Below the pieces are notes generated by a model, which saw nothing but the letters and a program-made list of their open reading frames with translations, did not search any database and was not told the origin of the DNA. 32,465 nucleotides of DNA from an uncultured Eubacteriales bacterium. GTDB lineage: Bacteria; Bacillota; Clostridia; Lachnospirales; CAMVHY01. This document shows, piece after piece, positions 6,955-14,460 of the stretch. The translations under genes and the position numbers were made by a program. Within the stretch, counting starts at the first letter, position 1. Each line of letters starts with the position of its first letter. The stretch covers positions 1-32,465 of the forward strand of contig CAOVHW010000010.1 in assembly GCA_948543815.1 (NCBI GenBank), given 5' to 3'.

Positions 6955-8058
6955 ATGTACGAAGATGAACGTGCATGGGCATTAATTAATTTAGAAAATA
7001 TCCGTCATAATTATTTAGAGGTAAAAAAAAATACGGATAAAGAAATAATGGCGATACTAAAAGGAGATGGATATGGTCATGGAGATTTCCAAACAGCAAA
7101 AATTTTATCACAAGTCGGAGTAAAAAATTTTGGAGTAGCAACATATGAGGAAGCATTAAATTTAAAAGACATAGATGCAGAAATATTAATACTAGGATTT
7201 ACACCGCAAAATAAATTACAAAAAGTAATAGAGAATAGATTTACGCAAACAATTTTTAACTATGAGACAGCAGAAAAATTATCAGCGATCGCAAAAAAAT
7301 TAAATATGCGAGCAAAAATACATATAAAAATAGATACAGGGATGCATCGATTAGGATTTGATACGAGTAATAAAACTATTGAGCAGATAAAAAAAATAAA
7401 TGCGATGGAAAATATAGATATCAAAGGAATTTTTACGCACTTAGCACAATCTGATATTCCAAATGATAAATTCACATATGAACAATATGAGAAATTTAAA
7501 TACATAACTGATAATCTTACAGAAATAAAAATGCTGCGCCATATCTCAAATAGCGCAGCTATTATAAATTATCCGGAATTTGAAAGCGACCTTGTCCGTA
7601 CCGGAATTTTATTATACGGAATATCTCCAATTAAAAATAATAAACTTGACCTAAAACCTGCATTATCTTTAAAATCTCAAATTGTATCTATAAAAAAAAT
7701 TAATACAGGTGAAAGTGTAAGCTATAATCGAAAATTTATTGCACAATCTGAAACTTTAATCGGTATAGTAGTAATTGGTTATGCTGATGGATATCCACGT
7801 ACAGCTTCAAACAATATGAATGTAATTGTAAACGGAAAGTTCGCTCCTATTATCGGTAATATTTGTATGGATTACTTAATGATAAATTTAAATGGAATTG
7901 ATGCAAAAATTGGCGATGAGGTAACTCTTATCGGTTCGCAAAATAATTTAACTATAAGTGCAGATGACTTAGCAAAAACTTGTGGGACTATCCCGTACGA
8001 AATTATTACAACTATCGGAAAAAGAATCCCGCGCTACTACATAAATTTTGCTGTATAA
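6955..8058 (+). CDS. alr: Alanine racemase
   Basis: Alr converts L-alanine to D-alanine for peptidoglycan using PLP. The 367-residue protein has the PLP-lysine motif near residue 35 as ILKGDGYGHG (the common form is KANAYGHG), the GTHLAQSD-type substrate region as IFTHLAQSD, HISNSAA, the catalytic tyrosine region SYNRKF, and the C-terminal GYADGYPR and GNICMDYLMI. ATG start with GGAGG six bases upstream, 12 nt after the lipoprotein gene. The next gene, mazF, starts 58 nt further on. In spore formers some alr copies also act in spore coats, to limit alanine-triggered germination; the neighbour makes this possible here. Confidence 0.97.
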   Translation: MYEDERAWALINLENIRHNYLEVKKNTDKEIMAILKGDGYGHGDFQTAKILSQVGVKNFGVATYEEALNLKDIDAEILILGFTPQNKLQKVIENRFTQTIFNYETAEKLSAIAKKLNMRAKIHIKIDTGMHRLGFDTSNKTIEQIKKINAMENIDIKGIFTHLAQSDIPNDKFTYEQYEKFKYITDNLTEIKMLRHISNSAAIINYPEFESDLVRTGILLYGISPIKNNKLDLKPALSLKSQIVSIKKINTGESVSYNRKFIAQSETLIGIVVIGYADGYPRTASNNMNVIVNGKFAPIIGNICMDYLMINLNGIDAKIGDEVTLIGSQNNLTISADDLAKTCGTIPYEIITTIGKRIPRYYINFAV

Positions 8059-8116
8059 AATAATTTTAAACGGCAAAAATTATATCAGTCTTTAACCAAA
8101 GTGGAGTGGTAGAAAA

Positions 8117-8458
8117 ATGATTGTCAAGCGTGGAGATATTTTTTATGCAGATTTAAGTCCCGTTATCGGTTCAGAACAAGGTGGAATCCGTCCGGTACTA
8201 ATTGTTCAAAATGATATTGGGAATAAATATAGTCCGACAGTAATTTGTGCGGCAATTACGTCGCAAATAAATAAGGCAAAACTCCCAACACATATTGAAG
8301 TTGACGGCCAACGTCTTGTAAAAGATTCAGTAATATTATTAGAACAAGTTCGAACGATAGATAAAAAAAGATTACGAGAGAAAATATGCCGGCTCGATAA
8401 TTCAGTAATGAAAAAAGTAAGTAAGGCACTCTTAGTTAGTTTTGGATTACATACATAA
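8117..8458 (+). CDS. mazF: MazF/EndoA-type mRNA endoribonuclease toxin without adjacent antitoxin
   Basis: A 113-residue PemK/MazF family protein close to Bacillus EndoA (NdoA), which cuts mRNA at specific short sequences. Family landmarks are VKRGDIFYADLSPVIGSEQGG, RPVLIVQND, TVICAAITSQ, and the C-terminal EQVRTIDKKRL. ATG start with GTGGAGTGG upstream. In Bacillus the order is alr, antitoxin (ndoAI), ndoA. Here only 58 nt separate alr from mazF, too short for the antitoxin, and no antitoxin follows. Its 3' end overlaps the convergent ylbJ by 12 nt. Confidence 0.93.
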   Translation: MIVKRGDIFYADLSPVIGSEQGGIRPVLIVQNDIGNKYSPTVICAAITSQINKAKLPTHIEVDGQRLVKDSVILLEQVRTIDKKRLREKICRLDNSVMKKVSKALLVSFGLHT

Positions 8459-9604
8459 TTTTTTACGTTTTATAATCATGGCAATAAAAATCAAAATGAA
8501 TTGAATAATTAATGTCAAAGCAAAATATTTAAATGACAAAACAATTTTATCTGCAAAATTAAATTCTAGTACATCACCTTTGACATTCTCAAAATTAAAA
8601 TTAAAAAATGGTAAAGCTAATTTGGCAACAAAAACAGATATAATCGCATGTATAAATTTTGAAAAAATATACACGTGCGCATTTATATCTGTTTTTGCTA
8701 TGAATGAAAGCGATTGCATATGAATTGAAAATCCACCAAAAGATACGAGCGCCGATAAAATAATTAACGTTACCGGTAAAATTTCACGCATCGTTAAAAT
8801 TTTCGCACCATTTGTCATCTCAATCATACCAATAAGAATCCCCGAAAAATTTTCATACCCAAGCTTTGAAATAAAATTAAAATGCGAAAAAAAATTCCAC
8901 ATGAACGAAATGAAATTACTCAGCTCCAAAATTTTTGCGATAATGGAAAATAAAACGATAAATCCGCCAATTTGTAGAATCGACCAAATTGAATCCGCAA
9001 CACTTTCTGAAATTATATTCCCAATATTTTTGTCACCATGGTGGAAAATTTTTTGCGATATTGTGTGAAAAAAAATTTTTTTGTCAACATTTCTTTCCGC
9101 ACTAAAAAAAAATCTCGAAATCAAACCAACTAATAACGCTGAAAAATAATGTACAAACATTATGAAATATCCGGCGTTTTTGCACCCAAGCATTGATGTC
9201 CCAATCGTTCCAAGAATAAATAATGGCCCACAGTTGTTGCAAAAACTTATCAATCTTTGCGCTTGATTTTTCGTAAGTTGATTGCTGTTTCTTAAAGTTT
9301 GTGTTATTTTTGCACCAACCGGGTAACCTGAAATTATTCCGGAAATCAAAGCAAATGCTCCACATCCTGGTACACCAAAAATCGGATACATTATCGGCTC
9401 AAGTAAAATTCCAATTAATTCTGCCATACCTGTTTTTATCAAAATGTTTGTACCAATCAAAAAAGGTAAAAGCGTCGGTAAAACATTCATTGCCCATAAA
9501 ACTATTCCGCTTTTTGATGCACTTAAAATTTCTGTCGGAAACAACAAAATAAATAAATTAAAAATAGCAATAAAAAATCCCAATATAAATCTCAAACTCG
9601 TCAC
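8447..9604 (-). CDS. ylbJ: Sporulation integral membrane protein YlbJ
   Basis: YlbJ is a multi-pass membrane protein of the nucleoside-recognition (Gate) domain family; in Bacillus subtilis it is made in the mother cell and is needed for normal spores. The 385-residue protein has about eight hydrophobic segments and the key stretch ALISGIISGYPVGAKI, then FCNNCGPLFILGTIG. The start is uncertain: GTG at 9602-9604 has only a weak ribosome binding site, and a TTG three codons on is possible. Upstream, CATACATAT (minus strand, 9629-9637) resembles a sigma-E -10 element, but no -35 at the right distance is clear. Single-gene unit behind the terminator at 9664-9690. Confidence 0.9.
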   Translation of the reverse strand: MTSLRFILGFFIAIFNLFILLFPTEILSASKSGIVLWAMNVLPTLLPFLIGTNILIKTGMAELIGILLEPIMYPIFGVPGCGAFALISGIISGYPVGAKITQTLRNSNQLTKNQAQRLISFCNNCGPLFILGTIGTSMLGCKNAGYFIMFVHYFSALLVGLISRFFFSAERNVDKKIFFHTISQKIFHHGDKNIGNIISESVADSIWSILQIGGFIVLFSIIAKILELSNFISFMWNFFSHFNFISKLGYENFSGILIGMIEMTNGAKILTMREILPVTLIILSALVSFGGFSIHMQSLSFIAKTDINAHVYIFSKFIHAIISVFVAKLALPFFNFNFENVKGDVLEFNFADKIVLSFKYFALTLIIQFILIFIAMIIKRKKLCM

Positions 9605-9663
9605 TTCTCATTACATTTATATAAAAATATATGTATGTACGAAATTTCATATGCAAATAAAAA

Positions 9664-9697
9664 AAGAAGTTGCATTAGCTGCAACTTCTTTATAAAC
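9664..9697 (-). terminator. Terminator after the GLUG-repeat protein gene
   Basis: AAGAAGTTGCA (9664-9674) and TGCAACTTCTT (9680-9690) form a perfect 11-bp stem with a 5-nt loop. On the minus strand a T-rich run follows, ending the gene that stops at 9705. This isolates ylbJ from that gene. Confidence 0.85.
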
Positions 9698-9704
9698 TAA
9701 AACC

Positions 9705-10949
9705 TTAATTCAAAATTAAATTTTTGCTTTTCAAGATTTCTTTTAAATTATTTTTGAATAAATTTTTTTTGACATTTACTTGAGAAAATTTATTTGCATT
9801 CAATATTTTTTTGCAAGAATTACTTTCGAGTTGAAAACATTCGTCATCATAATCTTCAGTGTTTTCATCGTAACCAATTATATCATCACATATTGTCCAA
9901 TTATCATCAATATATCTATAAACTTCACCTGTATTAGTACAATTTATAACTAAAGCATTTTTTTGATTCGCACCAACTACTGCACCACCACTTGCATAAC
10001 TCATAACTTTACCTGCATTATTACAATCTTTAACTGTAGAATTTTCATCATTTGCCGCTACTATACCGCCAGCACTAATAAAGGCTATAATTCCACCTGA
10101 ATTATTACAATTTATAATTGAAGCTTCTGGAAAATTTAATTCCGATTCATCAGGAATTAATGAACTAATAGAACTTGAAGCATTTACCGCAGCTATACCA
10201 CCAGAAGCAAAAATTCCACTAATTGGAGCAATATTATCGCATTTTTCAATTATTCCTTCATTAATGCAAGCGATTCCACCAGCAATTAAACCAAATATGG
10301 CATTACATGAATTATTTTCAATTTCATCATAATCTTCTTTATCAATAATTTCTGAAATTTTTTTATCAATCATATCGCACGCAGCAATATTTACATTGGA
10401 GCAATTTTCAATTTTACCAACATTTACTCCTGCAATTCCACCAGCCATAACAAAAACACTGATAAAACTATCTTCCACTGTAAGATTTTTTATAACACCA
10501 TTAAGCCCAACATAACCAAATAAACCTTGAAAAGGCATAACATTATCATCATCAATATCATCATAACCTAACTTAATATATAAATTTTTTATCGTACAAT
10601 CATTACCATCAAAAATACCATTAAAAGGTTTACATTCAATTCCATTTTCAGAATTTTCATCATGCATTATGTTACCAATGGGTGTCCATGAAATACCAAT
10701 ATCTTCACCGCATACACTTGATAAATCTATGTCATTCATAAGTTTAAAATATTCGTTCTCACATGTATATCCCGCATTTACATGGTCAGCTAAAACTTTA
10801 AGATCTTCAGCAGTTTTAATTTGATACGGATTTTGCTCTGTTCCTTCTCCACTCCACCAAACATTTGCCATTGTTGCAATTTTTTTCGCAGACAACAATG
10901 CAAAGCACATAACCAAAACCATAAAAGCAGACAAAAATCTTTTTTTCAC
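9705..10949 (-). CDS. Secreted GLUG-motif repeat protein
   Basis: A 414-residue exported protein of unknown role. The signal peptide spans about residues 1-30 (MKKRFLSAFMVLVMCFALLS, then KKIATMA). The mature part opens with WWSGEGTEQNPYQI and TAEDLKVLADHVN, the usual head of GLUG or adhesin-like proteins. At least five GLUG-type repeats follow, each with a GGI-x-A-x-N / I-x-x-C-x-N pattern (for example AGGIAGVNVGKIENCSNVN, AGGIVAANDENSTVKDCNN), which suggests a beta-helix. No LPxTG, SLH or other wall anchor is seen; the C-terminus is a short basic tail. Start GTG with AGGAGG eight bases upstream. It has its own promoter and terminator. Probably a surface or secreted binding protein; the ligand cannot be told. 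Confidence 0.8.
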   Translation of the reverse strand: MKKRFLSAFMVLVMCFALLSAKKIATMANVWWSGEGTEQNPYQIKTAEDLKVLADHVNAGYTCENEYFKLMNDIDLSSVCGEDIGISWTPIGNIMHDENSENGIECKPFNGIFDGNDCTIKNLYIKLGYDDIDDDNVMPFQGLFGYVGLNGVIKNLTVEDSFISVFVMAGGIAGVNVGKIENCSNVNIAACDMIDKKISEIIDKEDYDEIENNSCNAIFGLIAGGIACINEGIIEKCDNIAPISGIFASGGIAAVNASSSISSLIPDESELNFPEASIINCNNSGGIIAFISAGGIVAANDENSTVKDCNNAGKVMSYASGGAVVGANQKNALVINCTNTGEVYRYIDDNWTICDDIIGYDENTEDYDDECFQLESNSCKKILNANKFSQVNVKKNLFKNNLKEILKSKNLILN

Positions 10950-10990
10950 TTCTATTCCTCCTAAAAATAATAAATTAATGATACATTTTT

Positions 10991-11019
10991 ATTGTATAAT
11001 AAAAAAAGATTTTGTGCAA
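10991..11019 (-). promoter_or_regulatory. Sigma-A promoter of the GLUG-repeat protein gene
   Basis: On the minus strand TTGCAC (11014-11019), a 17-nt spacer and TACAAT (10991-10996) precede the GTG start by about 42 nt. Confidence 0.7.
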
Positions 11020-11033
11020 TAAAAAAAATATCG

Positions 11034-11067
11034 AAAAAAACTTCGCACATTTAATGTCGCGAAGTTT
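11034..11067 (-). terminator. Terminator after asnB-trx
   Basis: AAACTTCGC (11038-11046) and GCGAAGTTT (11059-11067) form a 9-bp stem with a 12-nt loop. A T-tract follows on the minus strand, 15 nt after the stop codon at 11082. Confidence 0.85.
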
Positions 11068-11081
11068 TAATATGGTAAAAA

Positions 11082-11390
11082 TTAATTTAAAAGATTTAAG
11101 ATTTCATCTTTCGGTACAAGCCCAACAGATTTTTTATAAATTTCTCCGTTTTTAAACGAGATAACAGTTGGGATACTTTGCACAGAATATTCCAGCGCAA
11201 GATTTTGATTTTGGTCTACATTTACTTTACAAACTTTAATTTCATCATTTTTTTCATTTGCAATTTCATCAATAATTGGTGAAAGCATTTTACATGGGCC
11301 ACACCAATCAGCATAGAAATCAACCAAAACAGTTTTATCAGAAGTCAAAGCTTCTTTAAATTCATCAGCACTATTAATTTGAGTAATCAT
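11082..11390 (-). CDS. trxA: Thioredoxin, from an internal start within the asnB frame
   Basis: A complete 102-residue thioredoxin, the small disulfide reductase. It shows VLVDFYADWCGPCKMLSP with the WCGPC active site (Cys30 and Cys33), KVNVDQNQNLALEYSVQSIPT with the conserved cis-proline in SIPT, and the closing FKNGE. The ATG at 11388-11390 is preceded by GAAGGAGG with a 7-nt spacer, the best ribosome binding site in the area. Free thioredoxin is therefore very likely made, besides the AsnB-Trx fusion. Length is that of a normal single-domain thioredoxin. Confidence 0.85.
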   Translation of the reverse strand: MITQINSADEFKEALTSDKTVLVDFYADWCGPCKMLSPIIDEIANEKNDEIKVCKVNVDQNQNLALEYSVQSIPTVISFKNGEIYKKSVGLVPKDEILNLLN

Positions 11391-13226
11391 ATTAATTCCT
11401 CCTTCGTTAAAGAATTGCTCATACCAAACAATAAATGAATAAACAGTCCAAATTTTCCGGCTGTTATCACATTTAGGATTATCTTTATGATCGTTAAGTA
11501 ATTTGACAATTTGGTCGACGTTAAAATATTTTTTTGCCGCATCGCTTTCAAATGCTTTTCTAATTATAGAATAATACTTTGGGTCGCGCAACCAAATTTT
11601 AATTGGAACTGGGAAGCCCAACTTTTTTTTATTAGAAACTTTTTGTGGCAAATGAAGTTGCGCAGCTTTCCGAAACGCATATTTTGTAGCAATTTTTTTT
11701 ACGCGATAATTAGTTGGTAAACTTGCGGCAACGTCAAAAACTTTTTTATCGAGATATGGGACACGAAGTTCCAAAGAATTTGCCATACTCATTTTGTCGG
11801 CCTTCAGCAAAATATCGCCAACCAACCACAAATTTATATCAATGTATTGCATTTTGGTGATATCATCGTACGCCAACGCTTGACTATAATATTTTGCGGT
11901 AATTGATTCGGGCGGATATTGACCGGTTGGCCTTTTCAAAATTTTTTCACGTTCACTTTGTGAAAATATTTTTGCATTGCCAATAAAACGTTCCTCAACG
12001 GTTTGACTCGCACGTATTATAAAATTTTTACCTTTAAATGCGAACGGAATTTTTTTTACTAGTCGCGCCAAAAATTTTCTGATAAATCGAGGAATTATTT
12101 TGGTGATATATAAATCCATTGGCTCCATATAAATATTATAGCCGCCGAAGAATTCATCAGCACCCTCACCTGACAAACAAGTTTTAACATATTTACTTGC
12201 GAGATTGCTGACAAAATATAGTGCGACAGCTGAAGGATCAGCAAGCGGCTCGTCCATATAGTATTGAATTTTCGGTAAACTTTGCCAATATTCTTCAGTC
12301 GTTATAACTTTATTTATATTTTTTTTGTCAAGCTCATTAGATAATTTTTCTGCATACGAAATTTCATTATATTTATCATAATCAAAACCAACCGTAAAAG
12401 TTTTATCACCACTATAACATGCAGTAATAAAACTTGAATCGACACCACTTGAAAGAAATGAGCCAACTTCAACATCACTAGTTTGATGAACGTGCACAGA
12501 ATTTTTTACAACGTTATTTATTTCATCAATATAATTTGTTTCGGATTGATTATTATAAGAAAAAAATGGCGCCCAATATTTTTTTATGTCAAGTTTCCCA
12601 TCTTGAAATGTAAAATAATGACCGGGGGATAATTTATAAACATTTTTGAAAAAAGTTTCCGGTAAAACTGAATACTGGAATGTTAAATAATTTTCTAATG
12701 CGACCTCATTTAATTCTTTCTTAAAATTTGGATGTACCAGAAAACTTTTTATCTCGGACCCAAATAAAATTTCATTATCTATTATTGTGTAATATAAAGG
12801 TTTTATACCGAAAAAATCACGTGCCGCAAAAATTCGTTTCTTATTATAGTCATAAATAGCAAATGCGAACATCCCGCGTAAATATTTAAACATATTAATA
12901 CCATATTGCTCGTAGGCATGTATCAAAGTTTCAGTATCAGATTGCGTATGAAAAGTATGACCTTTTTTTACTAACTCATCATGCAGCTCAAGATAATTAT
13001 AAATTTCACCGTTAAAAACAATAACGATTGACTTATTTTCATTATACATTGGTTGGCCGCCAGTATTTAAATCGATAAGGCCTAAACGTCGAAATCCTAA
13101 AGTTATATTTTCATCAGAATGGATGCCATAACTATCAGGGCCACGATGGATAATTTTTTGCATCATATCTGAAATTATTTTTTGATTGTTATAAGTTTGC
13201 CCGGTGAATCCGCAAAATCCACACAT
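11082..13226 (-). CDS. asnB: Asparagine synthetase (glutamine-hydrolysing) fused in frame to thioredoxin
   Basis: The 714-residue frame joins two enzymes. Residues 1-612 are a full-length AsnB: Cys2 for the glutaminase domain (MCGFCGF), RGPDS, FNGEIYNY, RDFFGIKPLYY, then the ATP-pyrophosphatase loop SSGVDSS (259-265) and SGEGADEFFGGY. AsnB makes asparagine from aspartate, ATP and glutamine. No stop codon follows; the frame runs through codons for EGGIN and into a complete thioredoxin (613-714, active site WCGPC). The codons for EGG are the AAGGAGG ribosome binding site of trx. ATG start with a GGAGG upstream of 13226. This looks like loss of the asnB stop codon in an asnB-trxA operon. A missed base in the sequence is less likely because both halves are in one frame. 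Whether the fusion is the main product is unknown. Confidence 0.9.
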   Translation of the reverse strand: MCGFCGFTGQTYNNQKIISDMMQKIIHRGPDSYGIHSDENITLGFRRLGLIDLNTGGQPMYNENKSIVIVFNGEIYNYLELHDELVKKGHTFHTQSDTETLIHAYEQYGINMFKYLRGMFAFAIYDYNKKRIFAARDFFGIKPLYYTIIDNEILFGSEIKSFLVHPNFKKELNEVALENYLTFQYSVLPETFFKNVYKLSPGHYFTFQDGKLDIKKYWAPFFSYNNQSETNYIDEINNVVKNSVHVHQTSDVEVGSFLSSGVDSSFITACYSGDKTFTVGFDYDKYNEISYAEKLSNELDKKNINKVITTEEYWQSLPKIQYYMDEPLADPSAVALYFVSNLASKYVKTCLSGEGADEFFGGYNIYMEPMDLYITKIIPRFIRKFLARLVKKIPFAFKGKNFIIRASQTVEERFIGNAKIFSQSEREKILKRPTGQYPPESITAKYYSQALAYDDITKMQYIDINLWLVGDILLKADKMSMANSLELRVPYLDKKVFDVAASLPTNYRVKKIATKYAFRKAAQLHLPQKVSNKKKLGFPVPIKIWLRDPKYYSIIRKAFESDAAKKYFNVDQIVKLLNDHKDNPKCDNSRKIWTVYSFIVWYEQFFNEGGINMITQINSADEFKEALTSDKTVLVDFYADWCGPCKMLSPIIDEIANEKNDEIKVCKVNVDQNQNLALEYSVQSIPTVISFKNGEIYKKSVGLVPKDEILNLLN

Positions 13227-13254
13227 TTTTATCCTCCGTATATTTTATATTAAA

Positions 13255-13283
13255 ACTTTAACTGATTCTGGTTTGAAAATCAA
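13255..13283 (-). promoter_or_regulatory. Candidate promoter of asnB-trx
   Basis: On the minus strand TTGATT (13278-13283), a 17-nt spacer and TAAAGT (13255-13260) lie 29 nt upstream of the asnB start. Confidence 0.5.
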
Positions 13284-13347
13284 TGAATTTTTTCCACGAT
13301 TAAAGTAAAATATAAAATCAAATTAAATTTTTAAGGAGTGAAATAAA

Positions 13348-14460
13348 ATGCGTGATGAACGCCTTGAAAAACTTGCAAATCTATTAGTTAATTATTCAAC
13401 ACAAGTTAAAAAAAATGATAAGGTTTCAATAAAAGCTGAATATGTTGCGCTACCATTTATCATTGAAGTTGCAAAAGCCGCTATAAAAAATGGAGCTTAT
13501 GTCGATTATTCGGTAACAGTTCCGGAAGTTGAAGAAGCAATTTTAAAATTTGGCGACGATTCACAACTTTCTATGCCAAATAATGATTATGGCGACGCCG
13601 TAAAAAATTCTGATGTTTGGATAACGGCATGGGGCACAATAAATTCACGCGCTCGCTCAAATATTTCTCCACAATTGTTACAAAAACGAAGATTAGCAAA
13701 TAGTGCAGAAAGAAAAATTTACGTTGATAGATGTGCGAGTGGCGCATTACGTTGGTGCGGCACACAATTCCCTACAAATGCGGAAGCTCAAGAAGCTCAA
13801 ATGAGTCTTGAGGAATATGAGGAATTTGTTTACAAAGCAGGAATGCTTGACAAAGATGACCCAATTGCAGAGTGGAAAAAAGTTGAGGAAAATCAAGAAC
13901 GTTGGGTAAATTTTTTAGACGGCAAAAAAATTTTGCATATCATTTCAAAAGATACTGACATTGTTATCGGAATAAATGGACGTAAATGGATAAATTGTTG
14001 TGGAAAAGAAAATTTCCCCGACGGCGAAATCTTTACAAGCCCCGAGGAAAATAATATAAATGGTAAAATTTCTTTTTCATATCCCGCTATCTATTCCGGA
14101 CGAATGGTTGAAGGCGTAAAATTAGAAGTCAAAGATGGAAAAATAATTAAAGCACAAGCTAATAGTGGCGAAGATTTTTTACATTCATGCTTGGATACCG
14201 ATGCAGGTTCAAAATATTTTGGCGAAGTTGCAATCGGCACAAACTATAACATAAAAAAATTCACACGAAATATTTTATTTGACGAAAAAATTGGTGGCAC
14301 AATTCATATGGCAATAGGATGTGCAATGCCGGAAGCCGGCGGGAAAAATATATCCGCTATCCATTGGGATATGATTTGCGATATGCAAGACGGTGGAAAA
14401 ATTTTTGCCGATGACAAACTTTTTTATGAAAACGGAAGATTTATCGATTCCGTGCTCTAA
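13348..14460 (+). CDS. M29 family aminopeptidase (AmpS/PepS type)
   Basis: A cytosolic metallo-aminopeptidase of family M29 (thermophilic aminopeptidase type), which releases N-terminal residues from peptides. The 370-residue protein has the family opening with RLEKLANLLVNYSTQVKKND, the YAAPLI-like region as EYVALPFI, FPDGEIFTSPEEN, SGRMVEGVKLEVKDG, GTIHMAIGCAMPEAGG and AIHWDMICDM. The Glu and His residues in these motifs are the expected metal ligands. ATG start with AAGGAGTG upstream. It is divergent from asnB, and its stop overlaps the convergent addA by 4 nt with no terminator between them. Confidence 0.93.
   Translation: MRDERLEKLANLLVNYSTQVKKNDKVSIKAEYVALPFIIEVAKAAIKNGAYVDYSVTVPEVEEAILKFGDDSQLSMPNNDYGDAVKNSDVWITAWGTINSRARSNISPQLLQKRRLANSAERKIYVDRCASGALRWCGTQFPTNAEAQEAQMSLEEYEEFVYKAGMLDKDDPIAEWKKVEENQERWVNFLDGKKILHIISKDTDIVIGINGRKWINCCGKENFPDGEIFTSPEENNINGKISFSYPAIYSGRMVEGVKLEVKDGKIIKAQANSGEDFLHSCLDTDAGSKYFGEVAIGTNYNIKKFTRNILFDEKIGGTIHMAIGCAMPEAGGKNISAIHWDMICDMQDGGKIFADDKLFYENGRFIDSVL

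Noticed and set aside
8059..8116. Possible antitoxin gene between alr and mazF
   Set aside because: Only 58 nt; no open frame of useful length.
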